The position numbers and the translations under genes were made by a program. DNA of 64,000 nucleotides from Phallusia fumigata (Eukaryota > Chordata > Ascidiacea > Phlebobranchia > Ascidiidae). Location: NCBI GenBank assembly GCA_008931825.1, contig QXVZ01013980.1, forward strand, positions 189,596-253,595, read 5' to 3'. The notes under the pieces were generated by a model. It did no database searches. It saw only the letters and a list, made by a program, of their open reading frames with translations, and had not been told where the DNA came from. Shown piece after piece: positions 11,460-21,903 of this stretch; position 1 is the first letter of the stretch, and each line of letters starts with the position of its first letter.

Positions 11460-11610
11460 GAGACAACCAGTGTTGACTCGAGTCACTGCTTCGAAAAGAC
11501 TTGACTTGACTCGGATCCGCCACACCAGATAATTGACATGACTTGGACTCGTTACACCCAAGACTTGACTTGCCCTCTCACTCGAAGAAATTACTATCGA
11601 ATAGCCAACC
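11460..11610. repeat. Transposon-like patch with gacttgactt direct repeats
   Basis: Several close repeats of gacttgactt/gactcg and cacacc/cacaccc occur here, with a diverged counterpart at about 19,180-19,300. Such short sub-terminal direct repeats are common in non-autonomous DNA transposons. Termini could not be defined. Confidence 0.4.
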
Positions 11611-12059
11611 GGTATTTTTAATGGCGTGGTCGCATCGAAAAGAACTTTTGTTAAACTCTGGATTCAAGGTGCGTTTTTGTTGAAGCTGTGTCGTTGCTTG
11701 GCATGAGTACTTCAGGAATGAGTAGCAACGTCAAGGTCAAGCAATACAGTCCTTTTAAAGCATTTTCGTGTGGTCTGTCGCCATTTGCTGATAAAAATAA
11801 TAGGGCAAATAATTATGCTACATATTTTTATAATTTACATCAATTTTCAAATTGGTTTTGGTTTAACATATATGCGGTTGCAGCGATTTCAACCACGACA
11901 TATCCTAAAATTGCCAACGTTTTGTAAGTTTATTATTACACAATAGTAAAAATCTACAAACAACATATTGCTAGTTTTACTTGTAACGTGCCATAAACAA
12001 ATTCTCGCATTGTTAAATTTTTTGAAATATTGGGCTTAATTAGTAGCATAACTGCAATT

Positions 12060-12359
12060 ATCGTAAATAAACAAAACTTTTGTTGAATTGTTGAAAATCA
12101 TAGGTGAACTCTATAATATACTAAAAACTAACAATAATGTGCAAGGTTTTTTACTTCGGGCTAGACAAGGTATAGCAACGAAAATACAAAATAAGAAAAC
12201 ATGCTGTGTTTTGAAGTTGCGCTTTAGGCAACTTCAATTGCATAAGTTTGATTTGTGGAGATCCCTCGCTCTGGGACTTATTGGCGAGTAAAACAAGGGC
12301 GCACTAATAGTTATCAATTTTCGCCTTATTGCCTCTACATATTTAACACATCAGTAATA
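12060..12359 (+). promoter_or_regulatory. 5' flank of the broken gene-D copy
   Basis: This diverged sequence is related to the left-end block (gttgaaaatcata, actaaaaactaacaat, gctagacaaggtatagcaa). It sits directly before the relic start codon at 12,360 and would have been the promoter of the ancestral gene. A similar but shorter stretch (cagcacgtcagtaata) precedes the intact gene D. Confidence 0.4.
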
Positions 12360-12790
12360 ATGAAGTTGGTTTTTGCGGTTTGGATATTGCTGTTTGTGTT
12401 TGTCGTTTGCAAAGCTGAGGAGAAACTGAGTTAATATTTTATCAAACACAAGGAGTTAAGTACAGCTGTCGCCAAGTCAGGAAAACCTATCTTGTCAGGG
12501 ATTCAGTCGGGATGGGTTTTGACGTTACAACGCCGGGTTACTTAGTTTGTAATTACTGGTTCTATTTAAGCCCTCAATGGTACAACCCAATCCAAATTGA
12601 GTATTTATCAAAAATAACACGTCGTTGCCTGATGGATAGACTCTTTTTTCAACATAATTCAAGTCAAATCCATCCCTTAAATTTACCTCTGCTTGTTGCA
12701 GAAAACAACTGCGGTTGATTGAATTGCAATCAAGGAGATTACTGATGCACTCCTTTTATTTTCACAATCTGTTGTAGTAACGATTACGGA
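12360..12790 (+). pseudogene. Broken copy of gene D (signal and module exons only)
   Basis: The ATG at 12,360 opens the same signal peptide as gene D (MKLVFAVWILLF, then VFVVCKA). The splice donor that reads ggtaag in gene D is changed to gaggag here, so the frame runs into TAA. The module exon from about 12,702 keeps the acceptor and ENNCG but then has TGA where gene D has TCA, and TGA replacing the second cysteine of the CC pair. No TM or tail exon is found before gene C. It is therefore a dead paralogue, in the place matching gene D within the segmental duplicate. Confidence 0.85.
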
Positions 12791-13800
12791 TTTTGAGTCT
12801 CGTTTGTAGTTTTGGGATTGTTAAATTGTTTGTTTGTACCAATGAGTGATCTTATTCAGGTGTGTGTCGGAGTTGTCCGATAAATTACGCTAGGGGTTGG
12901 GAGTTTGAGGAAAAGGGTTAGGGGTTAAATTTTCCCACTGGGCCATAGAGCAGTTGGCAAATGGGCCACGGAGCAAGAATAATATATTAGTCCTATGTCT
13001 TAATTAGCAAGTTTTCCACTTAATTGCATAATGAAAACCTATACTAGTGTTTATGTCCTAAATCATGTGTACCATTATCTGACTTGTGACGCCAATTGGC
13101 GGAAATAGTTTTGGAAACAACACAACCACGTGTATTCTCGGGAATAGCACTCTCTGCATGTTGTTTCTATATTCAGTTTGCAACATTTATCGCACCTACA
13201 GCGTTAAACTTGGGCAACAGTGTTTTCTGGAGCGCTGAAAGATTACATATTCTAAAATTGCCGACGTTTTAAAGTTTGTTATGCATGAGATTGTAATAAT
13301 ATACACGTTTTTGTTCGATTTGTGCAAACGTAAAAGTTCTCTTGTTTAAGTGACCAATACATGTGCGTTGAAAATGCCTTATTATTTATCTTTTTATTAA
13401 ATGCTTTATTATTTAATTTAATTATTCTTCGATTATCAATTAATCCTAACGTTTTTGGAAACATTTCATCACAAGAATATGTTTGTTTCAGATTGCGTGC
13501 GTCATTAGTACAGCCGGTGTTTTTTTGCAAATAATGTGCTAGCCCGGCCCACATGAGATCAGATGGTCTGGATCTGGACCCAGAACCGAGCAGAGTTTGG
13601 CATGCATGACTTAAAAAAATGGGTCTTGCACCACGCCCCAACCAAAGACCCAATGATAATTAGTCGATACCCGAGTTTCGTCAACCGCAGCCCATGGTTG
13701 ACAAACCAACCAAAGCACAACTCAGCTCGAATTCTACTTCTGGGTCTTTCCAACGCCTACAACAGCAATGGGACTGAAAGCGCGTTAATTTAATCTTTTC
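12791..13800. other. Spacer between the relic D copy and gene C
   Basis: Non-coding. The part at about 13,060-13,300 is a diverged copy of the right half of the left-end block (atcatgtgtacca..., attctcgggaatagcactctctgca). About 13,545-13,800 is the repeat shared with the gene B upstream region. Confidence 0.6.
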
Positions 13801-13804
13801 ACCA

Positions 13805-13967
13805 TAGGTATTGTGCAACACTGCGAAGCAAAATATGTACAGAGTAGATATTTTGGATTTTAATGTGATAGTAATGGTAGTAAAATAGAATTTCAATCTT
13901 TGTCAAAAATGCTCTTTAGAATACTGCAAGACAAGATTGTGTAACAGATAAAGTTTCAGTGTTTAAT
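13805..13967 (+). promoter_or_regulatory. Conserved proximal promoter of gene C
   Basis: Third copy of the element before genes A and B: gcgaagcaaaatatgta, tagatattttggatttt, ttcaatctttgtc, and ataaagtttcagtg. Confidence 0.55.
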
Positions 13968-16900
13968 ATGAAGAAGATTTTTGTGATATGGATATGCTTG
14001 TTTGTCGTGTGTAAAGGTAAGTTATCTCATTATAATATTATTTTCTATTGAAAGTATTAGTACATGTGTCAGTGTTTAATTAGAAATTTTGGGTAAAACA
14101 TGTATCACGCACGCAGCTATTGGTGATGTGTAAAGTTTATAAAATGGATAGGTAAAATTTTTGTCAAACATTTGGCAAAACATTTTTGTCAAATTATTAA
14201 AAACGTTCTATTTGAAAGAAGCACAATAGCTCGGAGGCAGTAATTTAAAACATTGTTGTTTTTAGCCGCTAACAATTGCGGAACATTTACCCATTGTGAT
14301 ATTGGTGATTATTGTTGCAACGGAATCATTAATACTTGTCACTCAACTGGCGGTGACAATTGTAGAAGAATTGAGGGATCTGATGACACAGCAGTTGTAA
14401 GAACTATTTTATTGTTTGTTTCATTCACACAATTGAAGAGAGAATATTGCTTGATCAGGTTTATAATTATATAATGGGATTTTATACTACCCGCTTCTAA
14501 TCTGTCCTGTCAAAACGTGTTTGGTTCTTGAAAGTCGTGGACGAAAAGTGCTTCTACCTTCAGGTTTCGAAGTCTTTTTTGAGTTCTGTTAGAGCTATGT
14601 CACTAAAATTTATGCTCCCCTAAAAAACGTCGGGATTAGAACCTTAACCTTGCCATTACCAAGTTGTCGCGCAAACCACTTATCTACTTGGCATGCTGCA
14701 ACGCAAATTTGAGCAGTTAAAATAAAAAATCTTATTGCAGAACAACAATTGCGGATTGCACGCCCATTGTGCCGTTGGCTCCTACTGCTGCAACGGAATC
14801 ATAAATACTTGTCAAGCCAACGCCGACGAGAACTGCAGGAGAATAGGAGGATCTGATGACACACCTGTTGTAAGATTAATTTGTTTGTTTATTTGTTTTA
14901 TTGCTAATGTGCACCTGAGTGTATCGGATGCTCACGAAATTTGCCACTGAGCTAAAGCTGCCTCATTGTTCTTCTGTTAAAATTTGTTGTGTGGTTTGCT
15001 TACAATAAAACCTTACAACATGTAATGCGGTTGCGCTAACATTTTACTATCTTGACAATTCCAAATGCAGATTTATGAAGTTGAATTCGAAAAATGTTTT
15101 GCAGAATAACAATTGTGGTTCCCTAACCCATTGTGATATTGGTGATTATTGTTGCAACGGTCTCGTTAATACTTGTCACTCATCTGGCGGTGACAATTGT
15201 AGAAGAATTGAAGGATCTGATGACACAGCAGTTGTGAGAACTATTGAATTTTTTGTTTTATTTACATCATTAGAGAGAAAAATTGCTTAACACGTTATTC
15301 CAACTATACTCCGGTATTACCTCATTGCTGTTCTGTCAAAACGTGTTTGGTTCTTGAAAGTTGATGATTTAAAATTTATGTCAACTTGTCAAATCCTTTG
15401 AGTTAAAGTACTGCCGCTGAAGGTTATTCTCTCAGAAAGAAATGTTGGGGTTAAATCACAAACGTTGCGATTACCAAAGAAATTGCGCTGTCTACATAAA
15501 CGCTTCATAAAATGGAAATGTGAGCAGTTTCAATGAGAAAATCTTTTTGCAGAACAACAATTGCGGATTGCACGCCCATTGTGCAGTTGGTTCTTACTGT
15601 TGCAACGGAATCATAAATACTTGTCAAGCAAACGCCGACGAGAACTGCAGGAGAATAGGAGGATCTGATGACACACCTGTGGTAAGATAAATTTGTTTGT
15701 TTAATTAGTTTTATCGCTAATGTGCACCCGACTCTATCGGATATGCTCACGAAATTCGCCACTGAGTGACCTGCCTCTTTGTTCTTCTGTCAAAATGTGT
15801 TGTGTGGTTTGCTTACAATAGAACATTACAACATGTAATGCGGTTGCGCTAACCATTTTACTATCTTAACAATTCCAAATGCAGATTAATGGAGTTTAAT
15901 TCGAAAAATGTTTTGCAGGATAACAATTGTGGTTCCCTAACTCATTGTGATATTGGTGATTATTGTTGCAACGGATTTGTTAATACTTGTCAATCAACCA
16001 ACGCTGACAATTGTAGAAGAATTGAAGGATCTGATGACACAGCAGTTGTGAGAACTATTGAATTTTTTGTTTTATTTACATCATTAGAGAGAAAAATTGC
16101 TTAACACGTTATTCCAACTATACTCCGGTATTGCCTCATTGCTGTTCCGTCAAATTTGTTTGGTTCTTAAACGTCGATGATTTAAAATTTATGTCAACTT
16201 GTCAAATCTTTTGAGTTAAAGTACTGCCGCTGAAGTTCATGCTCTCAGAAAAAAATCTCGTGGTTAAAACCACAAACGTTTCGATTACCAAAGAAATTGC
16301 GCTGTCTACATAAACGCTTCAGGAACTTTGAATGGAAATCTCAGCAGTTTCAATGAGAAAATCTTTTTGCAGGAGAACAATTGCGGATTGCACGCCCATT
16401 GTGCTGTTGGTTCCTACTGCTGCAACGGAATCATAAATACTTGTCAAGCAAACGCCGACGAGAACTGCAGGAGAATAGGAGGATCTGATGACAGACCTGT
16501 TGTAAGATAAATTTGTATGTTTAATTGGTTTTTAATTCCGGTGTTTGAAACATCACCTAACTACATCCTACATGCTCACCAAATTCGCACTGCCTTATTG
16601 TTATTCAATCAAAACGTTTTGTTTTTTTTGCTTGCAACATAACTTTACACTATCTGGCGATTGCGCTTATTATTCCACTATCTTGACAATTCCAAATACA
16701 GACTAAAAAAATGTTTTGCAGGACAACAATTGCGGTGATCTGTCACATTGTGATATTGGTACTTATTGCTGCAACGGACTCGTACTAAATACTTGTCAAT
16801 CATCTGGCGGTGACAATTGTAGAAGAATTGGAGGATCTGATGACACAGCAATTGTAAGAACCATTTGTTATGTTTTTATTTCAGGGTTATATTGCATATA

Positions 16901-17178
16901 CTGAGCCCAAATTAACCATATTTTTATTGCATCTCCGTTTACCATTTTTCAATTTCGCATTTTTTTTCAAATATTTGTTTTCTGTAAAAACTTTTTCGCA
17001 ATCACACCGACGAAAAAGTGATTCATACCTCTTTTGCGCAGAATCACAATTGCGATGTATTTTTCGGCTGTGGCAATTATGATGTGTGTTGCCGTGGTTC
17101 ATCGATTGTTATTGTCAACGGCTGCAGTGGCGATGTTGGAGAGAATTGTGAAAAACTACCTGCCGACAGCACAACGGG
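13968..17178 (+). CDS. Gene C: eight-module cysteine-rich protein
   Basis: Nine exons are in frame: 13968-14016 (signal peptide), 14266-14396, 14741-14869, 15105-15233, 15553-15681, 15919-16047, 16373-16501, 16722-16853 and 17042-17178. Module exons 2-8 all end in phase 0 and six of them are 129-132 nt, so the array can grow or shrink by whole exons. Two module types alternate: CDIGDYCC modules and CAVGSYCC modules. The last exon is divergent (NHNCD...CGNYDVCCRG, with x10 before the fifth cysteine) and ends in Thr-rich STTG, phase 2. No TM exon lies nearby. The next one in the same family, at 20,884, takes exactly phase 2. Splicing exon 9 to 20884-21038 and 21235-21437 gives an open frame of 483 aa with TM and tail. 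Otherwise the protein would be secreted with an unknown end. The ligand is unknown. Confidence 0.8.
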
Positions 17179-20067
17179 GTAAATTTAACAAAATTTCAAC
17201 GGTTCTGTTTAGTTTACCAAAGAATGTTTAATAGACAGGCTTATGATAAGTGTTTTATGCATTAAGTTGGTGAAAAACATGCTTGGAAACTACTTTAACC
17301 ATGATCTCGCGTTTGTTTTTGTAGTTTTTTTTACAACCTTTAAAACAATTGCCAAACGGCACAAAACTTGTTTGGAAACACATTTGAATGAGATGTAATC
17401 GATTACCACGTACAAAATGTTGACGCCGCTTGCAAAGGAAAGTCAGTGGTTCGAATCCCAGCTCTTCAGACGTATAATAACAATTAGATAAAGGGAGCAC
17501 CACCTAAATTGTCCTTACTCGATGGTCACTGCTGGCCCCGAGCCCAACTAAAGGGAGTTTACCCTGACGATCTTTTTAACGTGGGTAAAGATATTGGTTC
17601 TCCAAACTAAACTTCGAATTTGCTTTTGTTCATTGCACATCGGGCGTAAAGAGGCTTCGGGTATTTTTGTCACCTTTCACCAGCCACGCTAATACGGATT
17701 TCCAAAATTTCCTAAAATACAAAGCAACAGACCAGAGTTATATTAATTACATGATTTTAGTTAAATTACAATTACAATTTCAATTATTCTGTCAAATTTT
17801 GGAATTACATTATAATTTCAGTTAGTCTGTCCTTTAAAATGTGAATTACAATTACAATAACGATTATTCTGGGACTTGTATTTAATTACAAAAATAATTA
17901 CAGAATTTGTTGTTTTATATGATGTTTTTTACACAACAACCAAGTCGATATTTCTAAAATGAATAGCCATGCTTCTTCCTAAATGATGGATAAAATCTGT
18001 AGCAAAGATATCTTGCAAAAAAAGTAATTTGAGAAGTAATTGGACTATAAAGTGTGATCAAATTACAATTACACAAAGTCAAAAATCTTGAATTAAAATT
18101 ACAGTTACACCAAAAATAGTAATTAATTACATTCAGCTCAATTACTAATTGTAATTGATCCAACTCTGCAACAGGCACAGATAAAAAATATGGAAGAACT
18201 TGGCCTTCACATGAAAGAAGCAAATTCTGTAAATACGTAAAACAACGACGTAAGCATTCAAAAAGTACAGACCTTTGTGAAGTAAAAATCCCTTTAATAC
18301 AAATCAAAGCAGGAGAAACTTTGCATGCAGTTAAAAATTTGTTCTGTTTCCACTTTAAATTAATGTGGGGCAGCAAAATTGTTAAGGTTCTATTAGGTTT
18401 TTAATCGGATTGCGGCTCTTACTAATCTTAAATTCTTGTACTTTTAGCTTTACATCCTCGTCAACAGCATCAAGCCCCCTCTATGACATCACAAAACCAC
18501 AATTGTTGATTCTGAGTCTCGCTTGTAGTTTCGGAATTGGTCAATTCTTTGTTTGTGCCGTTTAATGGATATGGCAGATGATATCTTGTACAGTTTGTAG
18601 TTTTGTGTTTCTTTACTGCCTTCGGTAGACTGTCAGTCACAAGTATTTCGCAAACGAACTGCAAGACAATACTTTATATCAGTGTCATGCAACTATGGAA
18701 ATTCAAAATCTTATGTGCTGTAGCCGAACCATGATTTGAATTCGCCAAAATAAATCAACTAGTAGATTTTTGTTGAAATCCAGTTAAAAGAAGTCAAAAC
18801 AGGCTGAATGTTTTAATAGATTTTTTAGAAGCATATTTTTTAATTTATTTGCCTGGTAATTAAACATATTTTTGTAGCTTGTAAGGTTGGGGCAGGACGT
18901 TGAAAAGTGAGTCTTCGAAAATATTGTTGGTTAGACTTACTACGGATCTTCTTGTCAGTCAATACTTTCGAAGATAGCTCGGTTCGGCAATTTTTTTTCT
19001 GCATACCTCCTGTAGAAAGTACCCACATTCAGACGGCTAGGACTAGAAAGTTGCGGGTAGTGTTCGCCATTTGAAGGTGTAATTTAAAATCGCTGGAATA
19101 TTGGTTTTGGCCCGCGGCTTTATAAAATTACACCCTCAGCGATTCAGTCGACTTTATTTTTCTGCCAACCCTAGTCTAGTGCTGGAAAGATTCGGGTCAC
19201 TGCTTCGAAAAGACTTGACGTGATTCGAACCCGTCACACCAGAGATTTCACCTGACTTCGACTCGTCACACACAAGAATTGACTTGCCCTCTGACTCGAA
19301 GAAAATTACGATCGAATATATAACGTGTCCCACCTAAGTACGATGCCTATTTTTACAGCTATTGCTGTGGTCGCTATAGACGAAATTTTGTGGTAAACAC
19401 TAGATACAAGGCGCGTTCTTGTTGAAGCTTCGTTGTTGCTTAATATTGTTTATAGTTCATAACTGAGCAGAAACGCCATCCCAAGAAATACCGTTCAATC
19501 AGTTACTTTTAAAGCATTGTGGTTTGTGGTCATATTCAGATAGATATAATAGAGAAGTTATAGTACATTTTTAGAACTTACAATAATTTCTAACTAGTTT
19601 TGGTTTACCCATATTCGATTACAGCACTTCTATTGACAAATCGTGGAAACGCCTTAAGTTGCACAAAACTTTTAAACGATTGTTCCTTGTGTTAAAAAAC
19701 ATTGCATCCGGTATTCACGAAGGAACTTCAAAAGCCTTACTGTGTTTTGAAAACGCCCTACAACCATCTTGCAAACGTTTGATTTTAATGTTTGAGTTAA
19801 TTACGAACAGCGTCATAATAAACCCCGAATTAATTGGTGACGCCTCGCGTAACAACAATGAACGTCACAATCTGGAACACCGTTTCTCGGAGCCAGCACG
19901 TAACAACAAAGCATTTAATGAGGTGAGCGAGTGCACAACGGGTAAATGGTAACTCACAGGTTTAAAGTCATCTTGCAGACTAGGAAAGAGTTTGTACAGA
20001 GTCAAAAAAACTGTCCTATAAATATTTTTTAGAACGTCAAGGCAACATTTGCAGCACGTCAGTAATA
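17179..20067. other. Intergenic part (or long intron) of the right segmental duplicate
   Basis: Collinear with 8,780-12,359. It contains a MITE insertion (17,733-18,168) absent from the left copy, the conserved hairpin (18,912-18,973) and diverged transposon-like repeats (about 19,140-19,300). If gene C uses gene D's membrane exon, this is intronic. An open frame at 19,659-19,952 shows no family similarity and is not called. Confidence 0.55.
17733..18168. mobile_element. hAT-like MITE with 8-bp target duplication
   Basis: Termini cagagtta... and ...caactctg are flanked by caacagac and caacaggc (7 of 8 match). The interior is dominated by attacaatta motifs. The paralogous site near 9,335 (gatgcaacagaaacag) lacks the element, which confirms the insertion and shows that it followed the segmental duplication. 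No transposase is encoded. Confidence 0.8.
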
Positions 20068-21437
20068 ATGAAGTTGGTTTTTGCGGTTTGGATATTACTG
20101 TTTGTCGGTTGCAAAGCTGGTAAGACGCTGAGTTAATTGTTTAAAGAGTTAGGTGCAGCTGTCACCGACTCTAGCCCGAGTCAAATAAAACTTATCTTTT
20201 CAGCGACTTAGATAAGTTTTAATGTTACAACGCCATGTATTTTCCAGTCGAAATTATTTTCCTGTACACAGTCGAAACTTTTCCTCAACATTGTATTTTG
20301 CTAATATTTCCCAGAATTAAGTCGTGTTTTTATGGTTACTTAGTCTAGTTGGGCACTTACTGGTACAACCCAATTCAAATTGAGTGTTGATAGAAAATAA
20401 CTCGTCGTTGCCTGATGGATAGAGTCTTTTCTTCAACAGATGACTTAAGTCAAGTTTATTCCTTTAAAAATTTCCTCTGCTTGTTACAGAAAACAACTGC
20501 GGTTCATTGTATTGTAATCAAGGAGATTACTGCTGCACTTCTTTTTTTTTCACACGCTGTCGTAGTTACGGAGGATCAGATTGCGAGCTAATCCCAATCG
20601 ACATTGTAAAGTAAATATTCAAACCATTATTTCCGATCCTTACCAATAAAATAAATTATCCTTTGTGTAAAACTTTTTTTAAGATGCTGAGTCCGTTAAA
20701 AACGTTTTTCTTTGTATTTACAAAGTTTCACGGCATAAACCTCGTAAAAACCCCACTTTCGATGTCCACATTAAAACACACATTACTAGACTGTCGCACT
20801 CAAGGTACGCACGAAAAAATGCAAACTAACCCTAAATTATCGGCATGTTTTGAAGTTAATTTAACGCTCTGACATTTTTTCAGCATCGGGCTTTACATTG
20901 GAATCGGGGTAGCTGTTCTTATAGTCGCCTCAATTATCTTTGTCGTCAGCTGCTGCTTGTACAAAAACTGCCGAACACCGCAACCAGTTACATCTTCAGC
21001 TTACGCCATATCGTCAGCCACCGGACAACAACAACCACGTAAGAAGCATTTTCATCTTTCCACTCCAATTCGTACGTACGCACACAAGTAAAGCGCTTGT
21101 TACTTGCTTCGTGCGCCAAACGCTTTCAGTCCAGCAGTTTGCAAGCAACGACAATTTGACAAAGGCTCATTTGAAAAATGCATGTTTTAATTTCATATCC
21201 CGTATTGTTCTTAATTATTTTTCGCATCGAACAGCGCAAATCAGCATCATCAACCAACAAGCAGAAGCAACCAACCAACAAAACTCCCATCCACCTCATA
21301 TGACGTCACAACCAATGCCTATGATGCCTCAATCAACTGTGATGCCGTCACAGCCACCCAGGTTTGGTGCTGGAGTTTATGAAAACCAGCACCCTGCTCC
21401 ACCTTACAGCCCGCAGTTTGCTATAACGAAGCAATGA
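20068..21437 (+). CDS. Gene D: one-module cysteine-rich single-pass membrane protein
   Basis: Four exons splice in frame: 20068-20119, 20490-20610, 20884-21038 and 21235-21437, giving 176 aa. Exon 1 is a signal peptide (MKLVFAVWILLFVGCKA). Exon 2 is one module (C-x4-C-x5-CC-x7-C-x7-C) with an unusual run of phenylalanines (TSFFFTR) encoded by a T tract. Exon 3 encodes the TM segment (IGLYIGIGVAVLIVASIIFV) followed by SCCLY and a short basic stretch. Exon 4 encodes a Gln/Pro/Met-rich tail with GAGVYENQ and a TKQ end; its APPY is close to, but not, a PPxY motif. The exon 2 donor was chosen as gtaaat at 20,611 because it alone gives the phase needed by exon 3. A nearer gtaaag would not. The TM exon may also serve gene C. 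Confidence 0.8.
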
Positions 21438-21903
21438 AGAAATTCCGGTCTTGTAAAGCTGTTTCAAACAGACTTCTAGCATATAGTTTTTGTAGTAAGC
21501 GTTAGAAATTATATGTTTAATTTTCATAGGACACGATAGTGTCATAATTCGACCTTCACCTTATCTTAACTGAGAGTGGTTTTTACTGATAAAACAAAGA
21601 AACACTAGCACCCAAAAAAAGCATTGTCTTGTGGAACTTGGAGTTGGATTGTGTGCAAAAATGTACAGACGTCACAAATTATTTAGTAAACCTAATGTGC
21701 AGATAGAATAGATACGCAGCACTTTTGAGTATAAGCGCGGTTTTATTGTATTGTGAGGCATTTTGAATTCGCAACCACCTTGTGCATTATGAGGTTAACG
21801 CGAAACACAGTTAAATAATCACAGTAAAAAAAGCACAAAAAACATGAATTTCAACAACAATCAGCGCCTATGTGCAATATATACAAAAACACACACATAA
21901 TCT
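21438..21903. other. Convergent 3' flanks of gene D and the Snail gene
   Basis: No gene is seen. On the minus strand it holds the Snail 3' UTR. Gene D ends at 21,437 and Snail at 21,904, so the two genes are tail to tail with about 470 bp between stop codons. Confidence 0.7.
21742..21747 (-). terminator. AATAAA poly(A) signal of the Snail gene
   Basis: On the minus strand AATAAA occurs about 160 bases after the Snail stop codon. It is the nearest canonical hexamer and gives a 3' UTR of ordinary ascidian length. Confidence 0.6.

Larger units (their letters stand above)
8791..12060. other. Intergenic part of the left segmental duplicate
   Basis: This parallels 17,190-19,650 in order and sequence, with large indels between the copies. 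No exon of the module family was found in it. It includes a conserved hairpin (10,138-10,196) and a transposon-like patch with repeated gacttgactt motifs (about 11,470-11,600). Open frames here, including one of 154 codons on the minus strand at 11,059-11,523, are not kept in the other copy. Confidence 0.6.

Noticed and set aside
11059-11523. 154-codon minus-strand open frame
   Set aside because: Not conserved in the paralogous segment, overlaps a transposon-like patch, no recognisable domain and no splice context.
20940-21437. 165-codon frame starting inside the gene D TM exon
   Set aside because: It reads the TM exon and the intron in the wrong frame; only its last part (from 21,235) is the true tail exon.
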